Assembly: GCA_015075185.1 (NCBI GenBank)
Contig: JABTUW010000002.1
Location: forward strand, 1,302,001-1,366,000
Direction: 5' to 3'
Length of the DNA: 64,000 nucleotides
DNA from: Anaerolineales bacterium
GTDB lineage: Bacteria > Chloroflexota > Anaerolineae > 4572-78 > J111
Shown: in pieces, positions 36,053 to 44,820 of the stretch
How positions within the stretch are numbered: position 1 is the first letter of the stretch
How the letters are laid out: every line of letters begins with the position of its first letter
Program-made: the position numbers and the translations under genes
Notes under the pieces: model-generated
Database searches by the model: none
What the model saw: the letters and a program-made list of their open reading frames with translations, nothing else
What the model was told of the DNA's origin: nothing

Positions 36053-36739
36053 ATGCGTCTGTTCAAATCATTAATTTACCTCCTGCTTGATTGCTTGAAA
36101 ACATTCAAAGAAAGAGGCGGGCGGGCGGGACTGGCTGAATTGGGCCAAACGGTGACCCGTATCTTTTATACCCGGCTTGAGTCAGTAGTTTTGGCCAAAA
36201 CACTCTTACCCGGCGAGCCACCTCTACCACCCCTCCCCGACTTAATTGTTCGCCAATTGAAAAACAAGGAAGAGCTGGCGCTCCTGGACTCCTGGATTAG
36301 CCCAAAGGAAGCTATCCGCTTCCGCCAAATCTTTGCTGCCGGCGATGCAGCGTTTGTTGCCTTACATAAGGGGCAACTGGCGGGTTGGGGTTGGATTGCC
36401 TATAAAATTGACCCTCAGACAAATCGGGTGCATGTCCCCTTAGCGCCCGGCGAAGCCACCCTTTACGAATTATTTGTGGTACCAGCTTATCGAGGTACAG
36501 GAGTCGCTCAACGGCTGGTTGCCAGCCGGTTAGAGCTTTTGCGAGAACAGGGCTACAAGCGGGTGGTGATTAATTGCACCAAAGGGAATATTCCGGCCAT
36601 TAAATTGGCGGAAAAAGCCGGCTATGTTTGTGTCGGGGAGAGCTGCCATACGCGAATTCTTTTGTGGGACCGCCTTGTCTATAGACCTTACCCATTAGTG
36701 GAGAAATCGAGATGTATAAGCACTTATACCAGTTCATGA
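36053..36739 (+). CDS. GNAT family N-acetyltransferase
   Basis: The start is placed at the ATG at 36053, which follows TAAGGAAACC; the ATG at 36032 has no ribosome-binding site. The 228-aa protein has an N-terminal helical region and a GNAT core in the second half, with the acetyl-CoA-binding strand and loop LYELFVVPAYRGTGVAQRLV (Q/RxxGxG/A signature) and the final strand VVINCTKGNIPAIKLAEKAG. It could acetylate an amino sugar precursor. It overlaps the following gene by 28 nt. Confidence 0.8.
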   Translation: MRLFKSLIYLLLDCLKTFKERGGRAGLAELGQTVTRIFYTRLESVVLAKTLLPGEPPLPPLPDLIVRQLKNKEELALLDSWISPKEAIRFRQIFAAGDAAFVALHKGQLAGWGWIAYKIDPQTNRVHVPLAPGEATLYELFVVPAYRGTGVAQRLVASRLELLREQGYKRVVINCTKGNIPAIKLAEKAGYVCVGESCHTRILLWDRLVYRPYPLVEKSRCISTYTSS

Positions 36740-38049
36740 GATTGATGAAACCGAGCGAATTTCGTACCCGCAAGTATATTCGAGAATTTGAACGTAATCA
36801 ATGGTTAAGTCCCGAGGAGTTACACCAGATTTCATGGCAAAAGCTTAAAATATTATTGGAACATGCTTACACCCATGTCCCTTTCTATCGTCAGCGGTTT
36901 CAAGAAATCGGCCTGACCCCCCAGGATATTCAAACCGAAAAGGATTTTTCCCAAATTCCCCTGTTAAGCAAGGACGATATTCGTCAAAATGGAGATTTGC
37001 TCCTGGCGACTAATTACGACAAAAGTAAAATGACTCGCGATGCAACCAGTGGTTCTACGGGAGAACCTCTGGTTTTATATCGAGCATCAGATTATAGTTC
37101 TGCCGATATTGCCGCTTTTACCCGCTCTTACCGCTGGTTTGGGGGTGATATGGGTGATAAAATAGCCTGGATTTGGGGTCGGCGCCAAGATGGTTCCCGC
37201 GTAACCCTGATGCAGCGGATCAAGCGTGAACGCTGGCTGGATGGATATACTGTGACCCCTGAAATATTTCAACAGTTTGCGCAGATGTTAGGCCGCTGGA
37301 AACCAACTATTATTACGGGTTATGGGAATGTCATTTATCTGTTTGCTGAATATCTGGCTCAACAAAATATCAGAGACATCCGGCCAAAGATGGTGCAAAC
37401 AACGGCCGTACCCGTTTGGCCCCACGAGCGAGAGGTGATTGAAAAAGTTTTCCAGTGCCCGGTTTCTGATCGTTACAGCAGCCATGAAGCAGGGGCGATT
37501 ATTGCCGCTGAATGCCCCCAGGGCGGCAAACATATCTTTAGCGACTTTTGTTTCGTGGAGATTTTAGCGGATGGACGGCCTGTTTCTCCAGGCGAAATGG
37601 GTGAAGTAGTTATTACCCCCCTTTACAATTTTGGCATGCCCCTCATTCGTTATCGAATGGCCGATATCGCCGCCCTGGCCAGCCAACCCTGTTCTTGTGG
37701 GCGGGGATTGCCCGTCTTGCAAGAATTGATGGGCCGGACAACGAGTATGTTCACCTTGCCCAGCGGTAAACTGCTGTATGGGGGCGCCTTTCGTCGGGTA
37801 GTTTTGCATTATGTGCCTGGTATTCAGAGATTTCGAATTCACCAGCATGCCCCCGATAAAATCGAAATTGTGCTACAGATAAAAGAACGGTCCAATGAGG
37901 ACATAATTAACTCGGTTCGTCAACAATGTTTACCCCTCTTAGAAAATGAGCCGGTTGAGTTGACTGTCAGCGTCACTGATGAAATACCTATGACCGCTGC
38001 CGGAAAATTTTTAGTCACCACCTCTGATGTGCCGGTTACTTTAAACTGA
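36712..38049 (+). CDS. CapK/PaaK-like adenylate-forming enzyme
   Basis: The 445-aa protein has the ANL-superfamily P-loop SGSTGEPLVLYRASDY (about 112-127), YSSHEAGAIIAAECP near 252 for the adenylate site, and PLIRYRMADIAAL near 305. The long helical start (SPEELHQISWQKLKILLEHAYTHVPFYR) is typical of phenylacetate-CoA-ligase-like proteins in capsule clusters (CapK). Such enzymes activate a carboxylate as an acyl-adenylate, here probably for acylation of the glycan or for one of the GNAT/FemAB partners. GGAG at about 36700 supports the ATG at 36712. Confidence 0.83.
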   Translation: MYKHLYQFMRLMKPSEFRTRKYIREFERNQWLSPEELHQISWQKLKILLEHAYTHVPFYRQRFQEIGLTPQDIQTEKDFSQIPLLSKDDIRQNGDLLLATNYDKSKMTRDATSGSTGEPLVLYRASDYSSADIAAFTRSYRWFGGDMGDKIAWIWGRRQDGSRVTLMQRIKRERWLDGYTVTPEIFQQFAQMLGRWKPTIITGYGNVIYLFAEYLAQQNIRDIRPKMVQTTAVPVWPHEREVIEKVFQCPVSDRYSSHEAGAIIAAECPQGGKHIFSDFCFVEILADGRPVSPGEMGEVVITPLYNFGMPLIRYRMADIAALASQPCSCGRGLPVLQELMGRTTSMFTLPSGKLLYGGAFRRVVLHYVPGIQRFRIHQHAPDKIEIVLQIKERSNEDIINSVRQQCLPLLENEPVELTVSVTDEIPMTAAGKFLVTTSDVPVTLN

Positions 38050-38079
38050 TTGCGCAAGGACTATAGTATCTCAAACAAA

Positions 38080-38105
38080 ATTCAAACCTTTTTATGATAT
38101 GCTAA
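38080..38105 (+). promoter_or_regulatory. extended -10 promoter, copy 2
   Basis: ATTCAAACCTTTT followed by TGATATGCT repeats the arrangement at 27207-27233. The -10 hexamer TATGCT is at 38098-38103 with a TG one base upstream. It is about 215 nt upstream of the first giant secreted protein gene. Confidence 0.5.
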
Positions 38106-38171
38106 TAAAGGTTTAAAAAGATAACTTGCGCATTTTGCTTCTAAATGGAACCACAAAAATTGTTCGGAATG

Positions 38172-38192
38172 GCAGGACGACCCTTGCGGTCG
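38172..38192. repeat. short palindrome in the leader of the giant gene
   Basis: GACGACC and GGTCGTC form a perfect 7-bp stem with a short CTTGC loop, inside a G+C-rich patch that contrasts with the A+T-rich leader around it. It looks like an inserted REP-like hairpin. The rest of 38050-38325 shows only the promoter-like block and the GAGGGA ribosome-binding site before 38326. Confidence 0.5.
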
Positions 38193-38325
38193 TCGCGGCG
38201 GGACAGGCGCATAGCTACCGGATTAATATGTGGTTTCATTCAGTTGTACCAAAGAATCACCCCACTCTTTCTTAATAATAAAGAATACAAATTCTACGGG
38301 CGATACTGCTTTAAGTGAGGGAAAG

Positions 38326-41300
38326 ATGAGAAAATACCCAAAAATGCCCTTTCTGCCAATGCTATTCCTGATTGTTGTGGGAGTTTTGACGGTAATGCCG
38401 CTCTCCGCAGCTATCCCATTGGCCAAAGCTGATGGTGCAGCATTGCCGCCGGACTCGGACTTGGATGGTCTACCAGATGCAGTCGAAACCGGAGGTTGGG
38501 TCAACGAGCGGGCTAACGACCAAGGTGGCGGCGTTCCTTACCAGACTGACCCTTACGATACGGATAGTGACGACGATGGTCTGACCGATGGGGAAGAGAT
38601 GTTGTTTAACACTAACCCGAATAGTAACAAGGACCCTGGCCTGTCTATTGTTTATGAAGATTCTTTCCAGACAGGGGAATATAGCTTTGCCTGGACCCCG
38701 GTTAGGCGTTCGGGTTTATTCAGACCACATGGAAACAAAATGATCACCGACGAAACAGCGGTGATTCGCCGTGGCACTTCCTTTAATGTTAACGGCCCTG
38801 GTATCGTGGATGGCTACTCTGTCAGCCTGAGTTGGAGCGATGGACTTGGGGCTGGCGTTCTAAGCCCGTTGACTATCAGCTCCCGAAATTCGTGCGGAGC
38901 CGAGTGCAACGGTTGGACGGTGACAGTGCCCTCGAATAGTACAGTTGGAAAATATAAGCTCACAGCCAGTAATGGGCACGGCTGGACCGATACCTTAATT
39001 GTGGATGTTATTTTCGAAATGCCGAGCGGTTTGACCGGTCCACAGGTTGCAGCTTTTTTATATGATGGGGATCGTAACAACAGCAAAGATAGAACCGGTG
39101 TTTGGTTCTATGGTAAATCAGCCGACCAGGATCAGGATTTGAAGATCAGGTTATATGCTGACAAATATGATCTGAGCCAATATTCCTCTTACATTTTTGA
39201 TGGTGACGAGGCGCTCCGTTATTATAGTGGGCCGGCGAGCAAGTATCCCAGCGTCATCAAGGCTGTGCATGGAAAGACAAATACCTGGGATGCCTCAGCC
39301 GACCTGACGAAGTTGGCTGACGATTTTACTTGTTTCTCTTACCCTCTCACGCCGCGCTTTAGCGCCTGGGACACCTTGTTTCCTGGTGGAAGTAACTTAA
39401 ATAACCAATGTTCCAATATTGCCGGCTTGCTAACCTCGTTTCATCGTTCGGTGGGTATCCCGGCACGCATGATAGCCGTTGACCATCGAACCAGCAACTT
39501 TGATACCTCGACCGAGATCTGGACGCGCCCCAATTCTTCTGGTTCTTACAATTGGTACACGGCCAGGAGTTTTGCTACTAATGAGGGCGATCCCAATAAT
39601 TACGGTTATTGTACCGTGACCCACGTCAGTGGGGGCTATCGTCTCCGTCTTGACCGGGCCCAGTTTGGGAGCCAGTATTACAGACCGTATTTCCAAGTTT
39701 GGCCCAAACGAAGTAGCGCCATAAATGGAAACGAGTGGATGATCGTTACAGCCGACGAGAACTGGCTTTTAAGTGAGCTGGGGGGGGCGGCTGATTACAA
39801 ATGGGTGGTGTGGGACAAGTATAACATAGCCCGCCAGCCCTGGCTCCAAACATTGGCCATGCCTTACTGGAATGACAACTATGTAGTTGAGCAGGAACCC
39901 ACGAATGTTGGCGACCCGGATACGACGAATCCGCCCGCCTGGAATCAGACCCCACCCCCTGAGTGGTTACCGAGTACACCCCCTGACACCCCTACCCTCT
40001 TTCCTATTGCCAATCCCGATGGGGACGGCACATATATTGTAGACTGGTCAAGCGTAAGCAATGTGCAGTATTATCGGCTAGAAGAAGATAATGATCCCAC
40101 CTTTGACAATCCGGTCGTCCGTTACTACGGAAATACTTCTCAGTCAACAGTAACCGGGACTCCGGCCGGTACTTGGTACTATCGCGTTAATGCTGAAAAT
40201 GGGGCGGGTACCAGTGAATCCTGGAGCAATATACAATCTGTGACGGTTGGGGGAGGAATCATGGCTGCTATGGCTGCTCCATCTACCTCACCTGCCGACA
40301 CTAGCTCCTCTACTACATTCGCTTCCGGTAAAGTCCACCTGGGTAATATTTTGGGTGAATATGGCCTTGATGAAGACGGGGATGGTCATTTTGAGGCTTT
40401 GGTGATTCAGGTGAATGTTAAGGCGAACCAGGCGGGCAGTTACTGGATTCAGGGACAGCTTGGCACCGACGACTCTTCTTTCATTGGCACCGGTGGAGTC
40501 ATGGCCGTAGATGAATTTAAGGTTGATCTGCAGCAGGGAGAACAGACGGTCAATCTTTTCTTTGATGGTCTCAGTATTTCACGAACTCGGATTAATGGCC
40601 CTTATAAGCTTATGTATCTTTTGATTACAGATGTGGACAATCCCGGCCCGGATGATTTTGTCAACAATGCGCTTGATTACAAGAACAACTCTTATGTTAC
40701 TGCCGCCTACAAATTCAATGACTTTAAAACCTTAGATGCCATGTTTACCCGTAACTATGTTGATCGTGGCATTGATAACAATAAAGACGGTTCAGCGGAA
40801 GCTGTGGAAATAGATGTATCGCTTGATATTTACCAGCCTGGAAGCTACACGGTCACAGGCGAGTTATACGATAATAACGAGGTGCTGCTTGGTGAAGCTA
40901 CCTGGAGTGGCACTGCCCTTCAAGCAACGCTTAGATTTGATAAGATAGCTGGCACCTCCGGTCCTTACGTGCTGCGCAATCTCCGTTTGAGCCGCAGCGA
41001 TGGCCAGGGTATAGATGCGATCGAGCAGGCTTATACGACACAAAATGTATCCCAGGGCCAACCTGTCTCAGGGTTCGCGGCCGTACCGATGCAGCCGGGT
41101 GGCAATGGCGACCTTGGCTCGCTGGGGGTAGGTATCACAACAACCACTTACCTTGATTTCGGAGAGGATACAAATAGCAATGGTAAGTACGACACTCTGC
41201 AGATCAAGGTGGGCGTGCAGGTAGTTACTCCCGATGATTACCAGCTTGAAGGTTGGCTGGTGGACGAGCAGGGCAACTTGGTTTCCTGGACTCACACTGG

Positions 41301-42414
41301 CCCGGTTACCCTGGGAGCTGGCAACCAGGAAATTACATTGAGCTACAACGGGCGGGCCATCGCTGATTATATGCAAACCCAGGCTCAAACAACTCAAAAA
41401 TTTACCCTGGTCGCCTTGAAACTTTACACAGGCCCTCTGAAATGGGATGAGATTAATGATGAGGTTGATGTAGCCTTTACTACCGGAACATATGCGTTGA
41501 CCCAGTTCGAACCGGCAGTTAAAGGCAAAGTGCCTTTACAGGACTATATGGAAAATGGGGCAGCTAAGTGGACCAGTGTTCAGTCCCCTTGGGCTATAGC
41601 CCAGAACGGCAACTATTTTAGTTCATCTCGTACCTGGCATGCGGCCAATGCTAATGCTGCGTTAGGTACTATATTAGACCTATCAAACATGGCAAATGCC
41701 ACTTTGAAGTTTCGTACTTATCATCGGTTGGACAATAGTGGTGACACTGGCTACCTGAAACTCTCAACCAATGGCAGCGATTGGCAAACAATTGCTACCT
41801 TTACGGATGCTGTGGTGTCCTGGAAAACCAAAGTTATTAATTTAAGTTCTTTTGCTAACCAGAACCCCGTTTATTTACGTTTCGAACTTAACTCGGCTGG
41901 TGGTAACTCCAACGATTTCTGGGATATTGACGACGTGGTTGTGGTTGGTGACCTGTATGACACTGATGGAGATGGCCTCTCAGATCAAGAGGAAGCCCAG
42001 TATGGGACAGATCCTACGAAACCTGATACGGATGGGGATGGAATGTCTGATGGTTGGGAAGTTAACAATGGCCTTGATCCCTTGAATCCTGGTGGCGACA
42101 ACGGACCCCTTGGCGATCCTGATAACGATGGTCTGAATAATCAGCAGGAGCTTAACCACGGTACCGACCCCCTGAATCCTGATACGGATGGGGATGGAAT
42201 ATCTGATGGTTGGGAAGTGGAGAATGGCTTTAATCCCTTCGTTAACGATGCAAACGGTGACGCTGATAATGACGGCCTAACCAATGAGGACGAATTTCAA
42301 CTAGGTACCGACCCCCATAATGCTGATACGGATGGGGATGGAATCCCTGATGGACAAGATCCAGAGCCAGGTAAGATAACGAAAAGGCTGTTTCTGCCTA
42401 TTATCCTCAAGTAG
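38326..42414 (+). CDS. giant secreted multidomain protein with calcium repeats and transglutaminase-like domain
   Basis: The start is the ATG at 38326 after GTGAGGGAAAG; it gives a signal peptide (about 1-35) and 1362 aa. Two DxDxDGLxD calcium motifs follow (about 44-92). A transglutaminase-like domain holds C362 in NNQCSNIAGLL and GIPARMIAVDH, but the usual catalytic His position reads STEIW, so activity is doubtful. Then come an Fn3-like domain (about 555-645), several beta-sandwich repeats, a MAM/jelly-roll-like domain (about 1075-1205) and at least five TSP3-type DTDGDGxxD repeats (about 1212-1345). It ends RLFLPIILK. It is probably a cell-surface or matrix protein. The next gene is a tandem paralogue. 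Confidence 0.82.
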   Translation: MRKYPKMPFLPMLFLIVVGVLTVMPLSAAIPLAKADGAALPPDSDLDGLPDAVETGGWVNERANDQGGGVPYQTDPYDTDSDDDGLTDGEEMLFNTNPNSNKDPGLSIVYEDSFQTGEYSFAWTPVRRSGLFRPHGNKMITDETAVIRRGTSFNVNGPGIVDGYSVSLSWSDGLGAGVLSPLTISSRNSCGAECNGWTVTVPSNSTVGKYKLTASNGHGWTDTLIVDVIFEMPSGLTGPQVAAFLYDGDRNNSKDRTGVWFYGKSADQDQDLKIRLYADKYDLSQYSSYIFDGDEALRYYSGPASKYPSVIKAVHGKTNTWDASADLTKLADDFTCFSYPLTPRFSAWDTLFPGGSNLNNQCSNIAGLLTSFHRSVGIPARMIAVDHRTSNFDTSTEIWTRPNSSGSYNWYTARSFATNEGDPNNYGYCTVTHVSGGYRLRLDRAQFGSQYYRPYFQVWPKRSSAINGNEWMIVTADENWLLSELGGAADYKWVVWDKYNIARQPWLQTLAMPYWNDNYVVEQEPTNVGDPDTTNPPAWNQTPPPEWLPSTPPDTPTLFPIANPDGDGTYIVDWSSVSNVQYYRLEEDNDPTFDNPVVRYYGNTSQSTVTGTPAGTWYYRVNAENGAGTSESWSNIQSVTVGGGIMAAMAAPSTSPADTSSSTTFASGKVHLGNILGEYGLDEDGDGHFEALVIQVNVKANQAGSYWIQGQLGTDDSSFIGTGGVMAVDEFKVDLQQGEQTVNLFFDGLSISRTRINGPYKLMYLLITDVDNPGPDDFVNNALDYKNNSYVTAAYKFNDFKTLDAMFTRNYVDRGIDNNKDGSAEAVEIDVSLDIYQPGSYTVTGELYDNNEVLLGEATWSGTALQATLRFDKIAGTSGPYVLRNLRLSRSDGQGIDAIEQAYTTQNVSQGQPVSGFAAVPMQPGGNGDLGSLGVGITTTTYLDFGEDTNSNGKYDTLQIKVGVQVVTPDDYQLEGWLVDEQGNLVSWTHTGPVTLGAGNQEITLSYNGRAIADYMQTQAQTTQKFTLVALKLYTGPLKWDEINDEVDVAFTTGTYALTQFEPAVKGKVPLQDYMENGAAKWTSVQSPWAIAQNGNYFSSSRTWHAANANAALGTILDLSNMANATLKFRTYHRLDNSGDTGYLKLSTNGSDWQTIATFTDAVVSWKTKVINLSSFANQNPVYLRFELNSAGGNSNDFWDIDDVVVVGDLYDTDGDGLSDQEEAQYGTDPTKPDTDGDGMSDGWEVNNGLDPLNPGGDNGPLGDPDNDGLNNQQELNHGTDPLNPDTDGDGISDGWEVENGFNPFVNDANGDADNDGLTNEDEFQLGTDPHNADTDGDGIPDGQDPEPGKITKRLFLPIILK

Positions 42415-42520
42415 CATTTTTTAGGTAGCTTGCCCGTGATCTCTATGGAGGGCGACAAAACATCGTTGTCAGTGATATAAGGAAGGGTTGCTCTGAGAAT
42501 TTCGAAAGGGGGAATCTGGA

Positions 42521-44761
42521 GTGTATTGCACTAAGTTGTGGTTAGTTAAATTAATTTTGATAGCTATTGCCGTGGTTCTTGCTATTGTTCTGCCTTCGGC
42601 GAATACAGCTATTCTTCTGGCTCAAGGTGAAGGACCTTTCTTACCACCAGATTCGGATTTAGACGGGCTATCAGATGCAGTCGAAACCCAAGGTTGGGTC
42701 AACGAGCGGGCTAACGATCAGGGTGGAGGTGTTCCTTACCGGACTGATCCTTACGACACGGATAGTGATGACGATGGCTTGACCGACGGCGAGGAGATGT
42801 TGTTTAATACAAACCCACTCGACAGGAAGAGTCCTGGCCTTTACACAATCTACGAGGATTCTTTTCAGACTGGCGAATACATATTTGCCTGGACACCCAT
42901 AAAACGTTCAGGCATATTTAGACCGCAGGGTCACAAAATGATTGGCACTGAAACCTTAGTCCTTCGCCGTGGTACAACCTTCACTGTTGGTGGCCCCGGT
43001 GTTGTGGACGGTTATCCGGTGTCACTCACTTGGGGTGATGCACTTAAGAATCCGGGGGTTCTAACCCCTTTAACGATTGGTCCACGAAACGCCTGTACCG
43101 ATAGATGTAATAGCTGGACGGTTTCCGTGCCATCGAATGGAACTGTGGGAAAGTATAAGCTTGTCGCCAGTAACGGTCATGGATGGACCGATACTTTGAT
43201 CGTAGATGTCATTTTTGAGATGCCATCCGGTCTAACCGGTGCCCAAGTTGATGGCTTCTTATATGACGGAGATCGCAACAATACGAAAGACAAAACAGGA
43301 ATTTGGTTCTACGGTACAGGGGCTGACCCGGATCAGGATCTGAAAATCAGATTATATGGTTATAAGTATGACCTCGACCAATTCTCGGCCTACATTTTTG
43401 ATGGAAGTGAGGCAATCAAGCGTTATTACGGGGGACCAGCCAGTAAGTACCCTAGCGTCATCAAAGCCGTCCATGGAAAGACGTCTACCTGGGATGCTTC
43501 GGCAAGCCTGACCAAGCTGGCTGATGATTTTACCTGTTTTGCCTATCCCCTGACTGTCCGGACTACTGCCTGGAGCACCCTGTTTCCTGGCGGTAGTAAT
43601 CTAAATAACCAATGCTCCAATATTGCCGGCTTGTTAACATCGTTTCACCGCTCGGTGGGTATCCCCGCCCGAATGGTGGCTGTTGACCACCGGAACAGCA
43701 ATTTCGATACTTCGACAGAAATATGGACTCGATCAAACTCCTCCAGTGCTTACACCTGGTATACAGCCAGAGCTTTTGCAACTACCGAAGGTGATCCCGA
43801 TAATAACGGTTACTGTTCCCTGACCCACGTCAGTGGGGGCTATCGTGTCCGCGTTAGTCGGTCCCAATATGGGAGCCAGTATTATAGGCCGTATTCTCGA
43901 GTTTGGCCCACCCGAGGTAGTGCATCAAACGGTAACGAGTGGATGATGATCACTGCAAACGAAAAGTGGAATGAGAATGAGACTAATGGCTGGCCTCCTG
44001 ATTACAAATGGGTGGTGTGGGACAAATATAAGGTAGCCCGTAATGATTGGTTTGAAACTCTGGCTATGCCTTATTGGAACAGGGATTATAAAGTCAATCA
44101 GGAGCCGACAAATGTAGGCGATCCAGACACCACAAATCCACCGGCCTGGAATAGTCCTATTCCATCCAGTTGGCTTGCAGATACACCCCCTAGCACTCCT
44201 ACGCTTAACCCTATTAGTAATCCTGAGCGGGACGGCAATTATATAGTGTATTGGAATGGCGTGAGTGGGGCGCAAGCCTACAGATTGGAGGAGGACTCCA
44301 ATTCTAACTTCGCCAGCCCAACAACACGTTATAATGGGCAAGCGAAAGATAAAAGTATCTCTGGTCAGCCGGCCGGTACCTGGTATTATCGCGTTCGTGC
44401 TGAAAATAATGCGGGCGCCAGTGCTTGGAGTAATGTTCAATCTGTAACAGTTGGAGGAGCGGGCTTGTCTGTACTGGCCGTTTCACCCGACTTGTCTGAA
44501 AATGCTTTACCGGCAGATTCGACTACGGCGCTCGATTTTGACAAGGTTCGGCTGGGAGATATTGTAACTGAACATGGCCTTGATGAAGACAGGGATGGTA
44601 AATTTGACGCTTTGGAACTTCAAGTGGTTGTGGAGGTGAAACAACCGGGCAGTTATTGGATTCAGGCACAACTTGGGACAGATGATGCCTCCTTTTGGGG
44701 TACTGGTGGCGTGATGGCCGTCGATCAGTTTAAAGTTGATTTGGAACAGGAGAACAAATAG
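42521..44761 (+). CDS. giant secreted paralogue, N-terminal fragment before a frameshift
   Basis: The GTG at 42521 follows AAAGGGGG at a good distance. The 746-aa product repeats the first half of the gene at 38326: signal peptide, DSDLDGLSDAVET and DTDSDDDGLTDGEE calcium motifs, transglutaminase-like domain with NNQCSNIAGLL, and Fn3-like domain. It stops after DLEQENK. The upstream paralogue reads CAGCAGGGAGAACAG at this point, while this copy reads GAACAGGAGAACAA, so one G was lost at about 44750. The rest of the protein continues in another frame from 44752. Confidence 0.78.
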   Translation: MYCTKLWLVKLILIAIAVVLAIVLPSANTAILLAQGEGPFLPPDSDLDGLSDAVETQGWVNERANDQGGGVPYRTDPYDTDSDDDGLTDGEEMLFNTNPLDRKSPGLYTIYEDSFQTGEYIFAWTPIKRSGIFRPQGHKMIGTETLVLRRGTTFTVGGPGVVDGYPVSLTWGDALKNPGVLTPLTIGPRNACTDRCNSWTVSVPSNGTVGKYKLVASNGHGWTDTLIVDVIFEMPSGLTGAQVDGFLYDGDRNNTKDKTGIWFYGTGADPDQDLKIRLYGYKYDLDQFSAYIFDGSEAIKRYYGGPASKYPSVIKAVHGKTSTWDASASLTKLADDFTCFAYPLTVRTTAWSTLFPGGSNLNNQCSNIAGLLTSFHRSVGIPARMVAVDHRNSNFDTSTEIWTRSNSSSAYTWYTARAFATTEGDPDNNGYCSLTHVSGGYRVRVSRSQYGSQYYRPYSRVWPTRGSASNGNEWMMITANEKWNENETNGWPPDYKWVVWDKYKVARNDWFETLAMPYWNRDYKVNQEPTNVGDPDTTNPPAWNSPIPSSWLADTPPSTPTLNPISNPERDGNYIVYWNGVSGAQAYRLEEDSNSNFASPTTRYNGQAKDKSISGQPAGTWYYRVRAENNAGASAWSNVQSVTVGGAGLSVLAVSPDLSENALPADSTTALDFDKVRLGDIVTEHGLDEDRDGKFDALELQVVVEVKQPGSYWIQAQLGTDDASFWGTGGVMAVDQFKVDLEQENK

Positions 44762-44820
44762 TCCATCTTGTATTTGATGGTTTAAGCATTTCTAGAACCC
44801 GGGTTAACGGTCCTTATAAG

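Noticed and set aside
41950..42360. Regular repeats that could suggest a CRISPR-like array
   Set aside because: The repeats are the coding units of the calcium-binding DTDGDG motifs, vary in length and have no constant spacer size.
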